From an uncultured delta proteobacterium (GTDB lineage Bacteria; Myxococcota_A; UBA9160; JAFDET01): a DNA stretch of 42,738 nucleotides. The position numbers and the translations under genes are program-made. Shown one piece after another: positions 1-7,200 of this stretch. Each line of letters begins with the position of its first letter. Position 1 is the stretch's first letter. The DNA lies in assembly GCA_947259215.1 (NCBI GenBank), contig CAMYLJ010000050.1, positions 1 to 42,738 of the forward strand. The letters run 5' to 3'. Below the pieces are notes generated by a model, which searched no databases, was not told the DNA's origin, and saw nothing but the letters and a program-made list of their open reading frames with translations.

Positions 1-324
1 GCCGTAGGCGGGATGCACCACGCCGACTTCGGGCTTGCGACCGACGCTGTACATGAGCCGATTCACACGCCGCTCCGTGACGTGAGGCGGGAACTCGAAT
101 TCGCCCCGTTCGTTGGTCGTCTGCCAGCGCCAGTCGATGGCCTCGACCGCGAGGCTCCAGCGCAGGCCGATGTTGCGGATCACGAACACCTCGGCGCCGT
201 CGACGGGCTCGCCAGACGCCTTGTCGACCACCGTGCCCGCAATCCGCGGTGTGCGGACCCGAGCACATCCCCCGAGGATCAGCGCAGCCGCGAGAAGCGC
301 ACTCAGTAGTCGTAGACCTGCCAT
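1..324 (-). CDS. Lipoprotein with carboxypeptidase-regulatory-like domain (partial)
   Basis: Reading leftward from an ATG at 324, the frame stays open to the window edge (108 codons visible), so the C-terminus is missing. The first 20 or so residues are a lipoprotein signal ending in a lipobox (LGGC, Cys about residue 20), so the product is probably anchored in the envelope. The next stretch, IAGTVVDKASGEPVDGAEVFV, has the pattern of a CarboxypepD_reg-like (transthyretin-like) beta-sandwich domain, which is a binding or structural module rather than an enzyme. It lies on the element side of the tRNA remnant, so it is probably cargo of the integrated element. It reads the same way as the integrase, 237 bases downstream. 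Function unknown. Confidence 0.7.
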   Translation of the reverse strand, partial: MAGLRLLSALLAAALILGGCARVRTPRIAGTVVDKASGEPVDGAEVFVIRNIGLRWSLAVEAIDWRWQTTNERGEFEFPPHVTERRVNRLMYSVGRKPEVGVVHPAYG

Positions 325-561
325 ATTCCGTCCCCCACATCCCGCTGGACGACCAACCGCCAACAGCGGGTGAGCGACCGCACGGGTCGCATCGACCGGC
401 TCGGAGGTGATGTTGAGCCAGGCAGCTGCGGACCCCTCCAGCGATGTCGTGGAGTGCAAGGATAAAGGGACCGGACGCTTTCGGAGATCCGCTCGCAACA
501 CCGGACGGTTGCGTCCCGGAGGACGAGCTGCGACGGGCGCCGCGCGAGGATCGTGGATGGG

Positions 562-1815
562 TCAGGGGACGACGTTGGCCGCGACCGATTCGCGCCGCGG
601 CTCCGGCACTTCCCGCGCCGAACTCGAGCCGCTCGCCGGCTCCGAAGGCGCCGCCGAGCCGGTCAACGCCGCCAGGACGGCGCGCGAGTGGTCCTCCAGG
701 GCCTCCCGGGCGCTGTCGCTGGCGAGCCGGGCGTAGACCGCCGTGGTGGCGGGGGAGCGGTGGTTCAGGACGTGCCCGATGAGGTGGAGTGAGGCGCCCG
801 CCTGGGCGAGCCAGCTTCCGACCGTGCGCCGGAGGTCGTGGAGGCGAGCGTCCTCGCAGCCGGCGGCCTTGCGGATCCGCCGCCAGGCCGAATCCACCTG
901 GCCCACCGTCGTGCACTCGCCCTTGCGCGGGCCCGCAAAGACGTAGTGCGAACCACCTCCTCGCGGAAGGCTCTTCAGGATCTGCCGGGCAGGCTCCGTC
1001 AGGGGCACGAAGTGGGTTCGGTCGTTCTTGGTGTTGCGGATCCGGAGCAGGCCCGAGTCGAAGTCGACGTCGCGCCACTCGACGCGGAGGAGCTCGCGCT
1101 TGCGGCAGCCGGTCAAGAGCAAGAGCCAGAAGTACGCCCGGATCTGGATGCTGGGGTCGCTCTCCACCGCCTGCACGAGGGCCCTGACCTCGGCGGGCTT
1201 GAGCCAGCGATCCCGCGACTCCTCCCGGAAGCGGCGCACGCCCCGGGCCGGATTCGGGTGGCCTTCGGGGAGAAGTCCTTCGCGCTCGGCCCACGAGAAG
1301 AGGTGCGAGACCAGCGCCAGGGTCCGGTTGGCGACGTAGCGACCGCGCTCACCGATGGCCCGGTGCAGCGTCGCCACGTCCGTTCGGCGGATGCCCTGGG
1401 CCTTGCGGCTGCCCCAGGCCGGCACCACGTACTGCGCCAGGCGCTGCTCGTCGTCGCGCCAGCTCCGTTTGTGCGGCCGCGAGTGCTCCTCCAGGTAGAG
1501 ATTCGAGAGCTGGCGCACCGTGAGGGCGCGGCGAGCGCGTTTGCGCTCCTGCGCGGGGTCCCCACCGCGCACGGCCTCGGCCAGGACCTTCCTCGCCTGC
1601 TGGCGCGCCTCGTCGGCGGTCAGCTCGCCGAAGCGACCGATCGAGACGAGCCGCTTCTCACCCGCCTCGCTGCGGTAGAAGACGACGAACGTCTTGGTGC
1701 CGCTCGGAAGCACGCGCAGCCCGAAGCCGCGCAGGTGCGCGTCCCAAACGATCGACCAGCCCGTCCCCTGGGCCACCGCCGCATCACAGCTCCGCTTGTT
1801 CAGCCTCGTCCGCAA
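562..1815 (-). CDS. Tyrosine-type site-specific integrase (DUF4102/P4-like)
   Basis: This 417-residue recombinase should integrate and excise a genomic island or prophage at a tRNA gene. Residues about 5-90 form the arm-type DNA-binding domain typical of P4-like integrases (SCDAAV, RGFGLRVLPSG, VSIGRFGELTADEAR). Residues about 100-190 are the core-binding domain. The catalytic domain shows Arg238 (GCRKRE), Lys263, His326/Arg329 (HDLRR), His348 (GHVLNH) and the nucleophile Tyr361 (TAVYARL), so it looks active. A TTG is the first codon after an in-frame stop and follows a GGGAG Shine-Dalgarno-like sequence. The last 40 or so residues are a low-complexity Ser/Pro/Glu tail. It reads away from the tRNA-Ser remnant about 165 bases upstream, the usual arrangement of an integrase at the end of its element. 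Confidence 0.93.
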   Translation of the reverse strand: MRTRLNKRSCDAAVAQGTGWSIVWDAHLRGFGLRVLPSGTKTFVVFYRSEAGEKRLVSIGRFGELTADEARQQARKVLAEAVRGGDPAQERKRARRALTVRQLSNLYLEEHSRPHKRSWRDDEQRLAQYVVPAWGSRKAQGIRRTDVATLHRAIGERGRYVANRTLALVSHLFSWAEREGLLPEGHPNPARGVRRFREESRDRWLKPAEVRALVQAVESDPSIQIRAYFWLLLLTGCRKRELLRVEWRDVDFDSGLLRIRNTKNDRTHFVPLTEPARQILKSLPRGGGSHYVFAGPRKGECTTVGQVDSAWRRIRKAAGCEDARLHDLRRTVGSWLAQAGASLHLIGHVLNHRSPATTAVYARLASDSAREALEDHSRAVLAALTGSAAPSEPASGSSSAREVPEPRRESVAANVVP

Positions 1816-1832
1816 TCACCTGACTCCCGATT

Positions 1833-1853
1833 TTGTGGGCAGATTGTGGGCAG
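1833..1853. repeat. Tandem 10-bp direct repeat beside the integrase start
   Basis: Two abutting copies of TTGTGGGCAG (1833-1842 and 1844-1853) lie between the integrase start and the tRNA remnant. Short direct repeats in this position are typical of integrase arm-type binding sites. That role is inferred from location and repetition only. Confidence 0.45.
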
Positions 1854-1978
1854 GCGCGAGGCGAAACCGGTCGCAGCCTGACGCGACCCAGGATGCCCGC
1901 TGGCGGGAATAAGTCAACGAGAATCAGAGGTTCGGCGTAAGGCAGCGCGCTCGGTCGCACCCCGGCGAAACCGGGCTT

Positions 1979-2042
1979 TGCTGACTCGAAATCAGGTGAT
2001 GGGCTTGCTCATCCGTGGGTTCGAATCCCACCCTCTCCGCCA
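1979..2042 (+). pseudogene. tRNA-Ser(CGA) 3' fragment, probable attachment site
   Basis: The sequence holds an anticodon stem CTGA/TCAG around loop CTCGAAA (anticodon CGA). It also holds a class II variable arm (GATGGG-CTTG-CTCATC), a perfect T arm (GTGGG TTCGAAT CCCAC), an acceptor strand CCTCTCC, discriminator G and encoded CCA. The matching 5' acceptor strand (GGAGAGG) and a D arm are absent within the expected distance upstream. It is therefore not a complete tRNA gene but a tRNA 3' copy, as left at one end of an element integrated into tRNA-Ser. The orientation places the element to the left and original chromosome to the right; the restored tRNA should lie beyond the left edge of the window. 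Confidence 0.75.
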
Positions 2043-2069
2043 CGGCCCTCCGTCGCCAAGATTCCCGCG

Positions 2070-2303
2070 TCAGGGCCGCGGAGCGGACCCGAGCGCATTG
2101 CCCGCGAGCGTGATGCCCTCCAGGTGGGGCAGCAGCTCGCGATGGACCGCGATCACCTGGCTGTTAGGGAGCGAGAGTCCCGGCAGCCACTCCGAGCCGG
2201 TGGGCATCGGAGACCGGTCCCAGTAGACGACCCGCCTGCGCCCGCCCGCGCTCAGCGACTCGGCGTCGGCCGGATTCGGCGGATCAGAGGTAGCCGAGGG
2301 CAC
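2070..2303 (-). pseudogene. Possible remnant of a FAD-dependent oxidase C-terminus
   Basis: A 77-codon frame next to the attachment site. Its last 50 residues contain VVYWDRSPMP and a terminal LPHLEGITLAGNALGS. This resembles the end of protoporphyrinogen-oxidase or amine-oxidase-like flavoproteins, where a xxGLxLAGN segment completes the FAD site. No N-terminal Rossmann GxGxxG part is found nearby. It overlaps the 3' end of the sulfatase by about 20 bases. The most likely reading is a truncated fragment left when the locus was rearranged near the integration site. The family assignment is weak. Confidence 0.3.
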
Positions 2304-4353
2304 GCAGCTGCTCCTCTTCCTCCTCGGTCAGGACGCGCGGGCTTCCCGCCTCCTCGCTGGCCTCCATCTCCGCCAGCCAGGCATCCAGGAGGCGCCGGGT
2401 CTCGGCGAGCCGATCCGGCTCCGCCCGGGACCGATCGTGCTGCGCGTCGGGATCCCGGCGCAGGTCGAACAGGCTCTCCACACCCCGACCGTGATCCTGG
2501 ATCAGCTTCCAGCCCTGGCTCTCCACGGCGGAGATTCGCACCCGCTTTCCCGACGCCAGCCGCGCGTCGGGAAGCCAGACCTCCGAGAACGCGCGGTCGG
2601 CGTTCTCGGACGCGCCGGGCGTGCCCCGGATCAGCGGCAACAAATTCGTCTCCGCGCCGAAACGCTGCGAATCGACGCCCAGGAACTCGAGGACGGTGCC
2701 GAAGACCGCCCGCGTCTCCACCGTCTCCTCGACCCGCGGCTCCACGGGCTCGGGGCCCGGCAGGGCCACGATCAGCGGCACCCGGGTCGCCTCGTCGTGC
2801 AGCGAGATGGTATGCCCCAACCAACCGCGTTCCATGAACTCCTCGCCGTGGTCCGCCAGCACCACGATGCCCGTGCTCCGATCCAGCTGCCGCTCGGCGA
2901 GCGCCGAGAGCAGCCTGCCGATCTGCCGATCCGTGTAGGCCACCTCCTCGGCGTAGAGGTCGCGCAGGTACTGCAGGTCCTCGGGGCCGAGTAGGTGCCG
3001 GACCCGCCGCAGGCGCGAGAGGTCCAGGGGATCGTCGCGCAGCCAGCCGCGGTAGCCGCCGGCGAGGTCCCACCCTTCGTGGTCCCGGTACTCGTAGTGG
3101 GGATCGAAGTAGTGCACGTAGAGGAAGAAGGGGCCGCCGGCCAGCCGGTCGAGCAGTCCGATCGCCGCGTCCGTCACCGAGTGCGAGGTGATCTCCCAGT
3201 GCCCCAGCACGTTGTCCTGGTCGAAGTGATCGAAGCCCTGGGCCATGCCGACCCACGAGCTGACGTACGTGTGGCTCACCACCGCCCCGGTGCGGAACCC
3301 CGCCTCGCGCAGGATCTCGGCCAGGGTGTACTCGCTGGCGCGGAGGCTGCCCGTCAGGGAGTAGGCGCCGTGCTCCCGCGGATAGCGGCCCGTCATCACC
3401 GAGGCGAAAGCCGGCAGGGTCCAAGGCGCCTGGGAGACGGCGCGCCCGAAGGCCGTTCCGCGATCCGCGAGCCGCTGGAGCGAAGGCGTGAGATCGCCGC
3501 GGCGGGGGTTCAGGAACGTGTAATCCCCCCGCAGCGTGTCGATGCCGATGATGACGAGGTTGCGCGCACTCCCGTCCGCCGCGGCGGCGGGGTAACGGAA
3601 GCCGAGCCAGAAGGCACTCAGCGCCGGCAGCAGCAGGAGCGCCAGCCAGAGCCACATTCCCACGCCCCGAGGCGCGCGCAGCAGCGGACCCTCCGCTGCC
3701 ACTCGCCTGACGGGAAACCGGACCACCAGGTAGGACGCGATCGCCAGCATCGCCGCCAGCGACAGCAGCGGCTCCCGACGCGAGAATCGCTCGCTCAGGC
3801 CCGGGCTGAACTTCAACAGACCTCCCGCCAGGACCAGGGAGCCGCAGAGGAAGACGAACCACAGCTTGGAGAAGCGCTCCGGATCGCCGGATCGACCTTC
3901 GAGGAAGCTCAGGCCCAGCCACAGCGCGGACCAGAGCACGGCGGCGGCGAGGAAGATCCAGACGTCGTGGTCCGTGATGGCGCCCCAGAAGATGGCGCGC
4001 ACCCCGAGCAGCACGAGCGCGCAGGGAAAGGAGAGCAGCCACGCGCTTCGGGCCGGCAGGAGCGACAGGATCGGCGACTCGGTCGTGGTGAGGAAGCGGA
4101 GCAGACCCGCGGCCGCGACACACGAGGCGCCGAGAGCGAGGCCAGCGAGCGCGAACCGCCGGGTTTTTTGCGCCAGCAGCAGGAGAACGCTGCGCTCGAA
4201 GCCGTCGGCGAGGTAGCCCTGGCGGCGCACCTCCGCCAGCGTGTCTCCCACCCCCAGCAGCACGGCCAACGACGCGAAGATCAGCAGCAGGTACGCTGCG
4301 CCCAGCCCCACCGAGAGTCGCTCACCGGAGCGCCGCGTTGCCCAACCTCGCAA
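2284..4353 (-). CDS. Membrane-anchored sulfatase-family hydrolase (Thr type)
   Basis: A 689-residue protein with about seven hydrophobic segments in the first 260 residues, then a sulfatase (alkaline phosphatase superfamily, PF00884) domain. The domain begins VIIGIDTLRGD (metal Asp) and carries FDPHYEYR and ADHGEEF as metal ligands. The nucleophile motif reads APWTLPAFASVMTGRYPREHG. The residue normally Cys or Ser, which becomes formylglycine, is Thr here, as in many sulfatase-like phosphoryl or alkyl-group hydrolases and transferases. The substrate is unknown and sulfate-ester activity is doubtful. The protein ends in LRALGYL, nearly the same ending as the second sulfatase at 11335-12744. 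The start is a TTG just 7 nt after an extended -10 (TGGTATCAT), so the mRNA may be leaderless. No in-frame ATG lies upstream. Confidence 0.88.
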   Translation of the reverse strand: MRGWATRRSGERLSVGLGAAYLLLIFASLAVLLGVGDTLAEVRRQGYLADGFERSVLLLLAQKTRRFALAGLALGASCVAAAGLLRFLTTTESPILSLLPARSAWLLSFPCALVLLGVRAIFWGAITDHDVWIFLAAAVLWSALWLGLSFLEGRSGDPERFSKLWFVFLCGSLVLAGGLLKFSPGLSERFSRREPLLSLAAMLAIASYLVVRFPVRRVAAEGPLLRAPRGVGMWLWLALLLLPALSAFWLGFRYPAAAADGSARNLVIIGIDTLRGDYTFLNPRRGDLTPSLQRLADRGTAFGRAVSQAPWTLPAFASVMTGRYPREHGAYSLTGSLRASEYTLAEILREAGFRTGAVVSHTYVSSWVGMAQGFDHFDQDNVLGHWEITSHSVTDAAIGLLDRLAGGPFFLYVHYFDPHYEYRDHEGWDLAGGYRGWLRDDPLDLSRLRRVRHLLGPEDLQYLRDLYAEEVAYTDRQIGRLLSALAERQLDRSTGIVVLADHGEEFMERGWLGHTISLHDEATRVPLIVALPGPEPVEPRVEETVETRAVFGTVLEFLGVDSQRFGAETNLLPLIRGTPGASENADRAFSEVWLPDARLASGKRVRISAVESQGWKLIQDHGRGVESLFDLRRDPDAQHDRSRAEPDRLAETRRLLDAWLAEMEASEEAGSPRVLTEEEEEQLRALGYL

Positions 4354-4360
4354 GCGGCAG

Positions 4361-4369
4361 ATGATACCA
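4361..4369 (-). promoter_or_regulatory. Extended -10 promoter of the sulfatase gene
   Basis: On the minus strand this reads TGGTATCAT (TG-N-TATCAT). The TTG start codon of the sulfatase begins 7 nt downstream, so transcription would begin at or next to the start codon. No clear -35 box is visible. Confidence 0.5.
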
Positions 4370-4422
4370 GCCGCGGCGCGCGAAATCCCCTGGGGGCCGC
4401 CTCCCTGGCGCCAGCTCGCGGC

Positions 4423-4431
4423 TGGTACGCT
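4423..4431 (+). promoter_or_regulatory. Extended -10 promoter, divergent from the sulfatase
   Basis: Reads TCTGG-like context then TGGTACGCT, an extended -10 (TG-N-TACGCT) back to back with the sulfatase promoter in the 84-base divergent gap. A GTG codon begins 6 nt downstream at 4438 and opens a short frame coupled to the SGNH hydrolase gene. Confidence 0.45.
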
Positions 4432-4437
4432 TGCGGC

Positions 4438-4464
4438 GTGACGCGCGGACCGGACGAGGCATGA
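4438..4464 (+). other. Possible 8-codon leaderless leader ORF
   Basis: A GTG located 6 nt after the TACGCT -10 box opens GTG-ACG-CGC-GGA-CCG-GAC-GAG-GCA-TGA. Its stop overlaps the ATG at 4461 in an ATGA arrangement. This would allow a ribosome to load on a leaderless mRNA and reinitiate at 4461. The frame is very short and could be chance. Confidence 0.3.
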
Positions 4465-4571
4465 GCCGAGCGAGCGAGCTGGGGGGCGTCGCCCTGTTGG
4501 TCCTCTTCGGTCTGGGAGTCGGGCTCGCCGCGGGCGAGGTCGCCGCGCGCCTGGTCTGGAGCGCGCCCTGA
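4461..4571 (+). pseudogene. N-terminal anchor of the SGNH hydrolase, cut off by TGA
   Basis: From an ATG at 4461 this frame encodes one hydrophobic segment (GGVALLVLFGLGVGLAAG) followed by EVAARLVWSAP, and then meets a TGA at 4569-4571. The same frame resumes with YDRLVAEQEPRTGH and runs into the SGNH domain. An N-terminal membrane anchor followed by such a linker is what exported SGNH hydrolases of this kind normally have. The anchor and the downstream domain were therefore probably one gene, now interrupted by a nonsense codon or a base-call error. Confidence 0.65.
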
Positions 4572-4583
4572 TACGACCGGCTC

Positions 4584-5438
4584 GTGGCCGAGCAGGAGCC
4601 GAGGACCGGGCATCCGTACCCGCGAAACCAGTGGGGCATGCGGGACGTGGACTACGGACCGAAGCCCACGGGCCGCAAGCGCGTGCTGATGCTCGGCGAT
4701 TCCTTCACCTACGGGCTCGGCGTCTACGACGAGACGCAGATCTTCCCGGCGATCCTGGAGCGGCGGCTGAACGAGATGGACCGCTTTCCCGGTGGCGTGG
4801 ACGTGCTGAACGCGGCGGAGCCGGGTTCGCTGACGGGAGACTGGCTCGAATCGTACCAGCGCGCGGTCGCGGAGTTCGATCCCGACGTCGTGATCGCGGT
4901 CTTCTTCCTGCGCGACGGAACCCGGCTCGGCTCGATGCCCAATTTCTTCGGTCCGCTGCGCGACGAGGTGGTTCGCCGGAACCGGGCGTCGCAGCTCTAC
5001 CGGGTCTCCTACCTGTACCGGCTCGTGCGAGACCGCCTGGATTGGAACCTCGTCGCCGAGCGTTACACGCGAGAGATGATCGACGCCTACCTCGGCAGCG
5101 AGGAGCAGACCGCGGAATGGACGGCGGCCTCGCGGCACCTTCGGCAGCTTCGAGACCAGGCTCAGCAGCGGGGGGCGCGCTTCGGCCTGGTGATCTTCCC
5201 GGTGCTGGTGCAGCTCGACGAGGGCTATCCCTTCCTGGAGATCTGCGACCTGCTCGAGGCGTACGCGGGCGAGCAGCTCGAGGTGCCCCTGCACAGCCTG
5301 CTGCCGGCCTTCCTGGGTGAGGACGCGCCGGACCTGTGGGTGTCGCCCATGAACCAGCACCCGAATGCCCGCGGCCACGCCATCGCGGCCGACTCGCTGC
5401 TCCCGTTCGTGGTCGGCCTCGTCGACAACGACGCCTGA
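4584..5438 (+). CDS. SGNH/GDSL-type hydrolase, separated from its anchor by TGA
   Basis: The 284-residue frame from GTG 4584 carries the SGNH block I motif VLMLGDSFTYG (nucleophile Ser) and a C-terminal block SPMNQHPNARGH holding the catalytic His. The usual Asp of this block is replaced by Asn or Met, so activity needs checking. Families like this act as lipases, esterases or O-acetylation-related enzymes on envelope glycans; the substrate here is unknown. GTG 4584 has no good Shine-Dalgarno sequence, and the frame is open upstream to the TGA at 4569. The true start is more likely the ATG at 4461, making the gene disrupted. It reads divergently from the sulfatase and converges on the UPF0489 gene. 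Confidence 0.75.
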   Translation: MAEQEPRTGHPYPRNQWGMRDVDYGPKPTGRKRVLMLGDSFTYGLGVYDETQIFPAILERRLNEMDRFPGGVDVLNAAEPGSLTGDWLESYQRAVAEFDPDVVIAVFFLRDGTRLGSMPNFFGPLRDEVVRRNRASQLYRVSYLYRLVRDRLDWNLVAERYTREMIDAYLGSEEQTAEWTAASRHLRQLRDQAQQRGARFGLVIFPVLVQLDEGYPFLEICDLLEAYAGEQLEVPLHSLLPAFLGEDAPDLWVSPMNQHPNARGHAIAADSLLPFVVGLVDNDA

Positions 5439-5453
5439 CCGCGGGCGCGCGCA

Positions 5454-6626
5454 CTACGGCTGCGGGGCCGGGAGCTGCCCGGGATCGAAGCGGATGCGGG
5501 CCCCTCCCAGGGTCGCGGCCAGCTCGCGCAGCAGCGTCCACTCGATCCGCGGCCACTCGCGCCGGGGCGTGAACCCGTCCTCGACCGAGCGCGCGATCGT
5601 CACCAGCGACGGCCGCAGCTTCCCGCTGCGCAGCAGGTCGCCGATCGCCCGCGCCCGGGCGGCGATCTCTTCCGGGCTCACCTGCGTGTGCTCGGGGAGG
5701 CCCACGAGCTCGCGCCCGTCTGCCAGGAGCTGCTCCGTGGAGGCGCCCTGGGAGAGGTCGCCCAGGATCCCGTGCAGCCGGTAGAGATCGCGCGGCGTGA
5801 GCCCGCGACGCCAGAGCGTCCACAGGGCGCCCGGCCAGCGGACGAGCGAGCCCGAGCCGAGCGCCTCGACGGACGTCATGAGCCCCTCGAGCTGCTCGAT
5901 GCGCTGCGGCGGGTCCACCGCCAGCCCGAGCTGCTCGGGCGCGAACATCCCGCGCAACGCCTCGAGGTCCGGGTCCGAAAGACCGGCCGCGCGCAGGCGA
6001 TCCGCCGCCGGGTTGTGGGTGGCGAAGGCGTCGAGGTCGATGTCCAGCACGGTCGGCCCGGGTGCCAGGTCCAGGCCGTCCTGCGCGTCCCGGAGCGAGA
6101 CCACCTGGATGCGCACCCGCACCGGGTTGCGCAGCGCCTCGCGCGGCGCCCAGCCCTCGTCCAGCACGTAGTAGTCGCTGGGGTCGTCCACGCGCGGAAG
6201 CCCGGAGGCCACGGTGCCCAGCAGGAAGTCCCGCGGTCCGTCGGGCAGCTGGCTGGCGAACTCCGGCCGCAGCCAGACGACCCGCTCCACCAGGCCGGCG
6301 TGCACGGCCGCCAGCTGGAAGCTGGCGATGTCGACGGCGCCGAGCAGCCGGGCCGGGTCACGCACGCCCGACTCGGGCAGGGGCTGCTTCGGCACCGCCA
6401 GGTCCGGGTGCGCGTCCACGTGCACGACCTGCAGCCCCGAATCCGGAAGGATCCCCTCCGCCGCCGCCTGCAGCCAGTGCGCGAGCACCCGATCGTGGGA
6501 GCCGCAGATCACGACCCGCACGGGCGGTCGTCCCTCCGACTCGCGCGCCGCGCCGACGACCGGCGCCAGGGCCGCCCACGCGACGAGCCCGGCACACGCG
6601 AAACGGATCGGAACGCGAGCCCTCAT
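5454..6626 (-). CDS. Exported UPF0489 (C5orf22-like) family protein
   Basis: A 390-residue protein. The ATG at 6626 was chosen because a strong GGGGAGGGG ribosome site precedes it and it opens directly into a signal peptide (IRFACAGLVAWAALAPVVGAA). The mature part shows VVICGSHDRVLAHW, HVDAHPDLAVP and later VLDIDLDAFATHNP. These His/Asp motifs are hallmarks of UPF0489, a poorly characterised family found also in eukaryotes, with an arginase/deacetylase-like arrangement of probable metal ligands. The enzymatic role is unknown. It converges with the SGNH hydrolase (15-base gap) and is divergent from the small exported protein at 6689. Confidence 0.75.
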   Translation of the reverse strand: MRARVPIRFACAGLVAWAALAPVVGAARESEGRPPVRVVICGSHDRVLAHWLQAAAEGILPDSGLQVVHVDAHPDLAVPKQPLPESGVRDPARLLGAVDIASFQLAAVHAGLVERVVWLRPEFASQLPDGPRDFLLGTVASGLPRVDDPSDYYVLDEGWAPREALRNPVRVRIQVVSLRDAQDGLDLAPGPTVLDIDLDAFATHNPAADRLRAAGLSDPDLEALRGMFAPEQLGLAVDPPQRIEQLEGLMTSVEALGSGSLVRWPGALWTLWRRGLTPRDLYRLHGILGDLSQGASTEQLLADGRELVGLPEHTQVSPEEIAARARAIGDLLRSGKLRPSLVTIARSVEDGFTPRREWPRIEWTLLRELAATLGGARIRFDPGQLPAPQP

Positions 6627-6688
6627 GCGCCTTCCCCTCCCCGCATGGTACAACTCGCTCTCGCCTGAACCCCGAGGAGGTCCCCCCG

Positions 6689-6982
6689 ATGCGATCCCTG
6701 ACCCCGCTGCTCGGCGCCGCTGCACTCGCCCTGGCCACGTCGGCACTGGCGCTACCCGCCACGGCCCAGGCTCCCTCCTTGCGCCGGACGCCGGTGGAAG
6801 TCGATTGCTACCAGAGTGGCATCAAGATCCTGGACGGAGACGCCACCAACTTCGAGGCGCGCTCCGCCGTCGCGGAGTTCATCGACTTCGAGCTGCTGGA
6901 TGGACGCGCCGTCCAGATCCGGCAGGTGGGGACGGCGGTCTGCGTGATCCTCGGCAAGCAGGTCGAAGCCCCGAAGCGGTAG
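6689..6982 (+). CDS. Small exported protein of unknown function
   Basis: A 97-residue protein that begins at ATG 6689 after a strong GAGGAGGT ribosome site. The first 24 residues are a signal peptide (LLGAAALALATSALALPATAQA). The mature protein of about 73 residues has two Cys (CYQSGIKIL and AVCVILGK) that could form a disulfide in the periplasm. I do not recognise a family. It stands alone between the divergent UPF0489 gene and the SRP RNA gene. Confidence 0.75.
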   Translation: MRSLTPLLGAAALALATSALALPATAQAPSLRRTPVEVDCYQSGIKILDGDATNFEARSAVAEFIDFELLDGRAVQIRQVGTAVCVILGKQVEAPKR

Positions 6983-7024
6983 ACCGCGCGCAGCCTCCCG
7001 GCCCCGGGGACTCCCGCTGGCCTG

Positions 7025-7033
7025 TGGTAGATT
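7025..7033 (+). promoter_or_regulatory. ffs: Extended -10 promoter of the SRP RNA
   Basis: Reads TGGTAGATT, with the TG dinucleotide one base before the hexamer TAGATT (7028-7033). The predicted transcription start (about 7040) lies a few bases before the basal stem of the SRP RNA. No good -35 hexamer is seen. Confidence 0.45.
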
Positions 7034-7046
7034 CCCTTGCACGCGC

Positions 7047-7170
<124 letters not shown>

Positions 7171-7200
7171 GCGCGCCACCATCCGAGGATCGCGCCCCCC

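Noticed and set aside
1951-2042. Complete tRNA-Ser gene
   Set aside because: The 5' acceptor strand and D arm cannot be found. An AGAGG at 1926 pairs with five bases of the acceptor but is about 50 bases from the anticodon stem instead of about 20.
4569-4571. Selenocysteine codon
   Set aside because: SGNH hydrolases are not known selenoproteins, no Cys is expected at this linker, and I see no convincing downstream SECIS-type hairpin.
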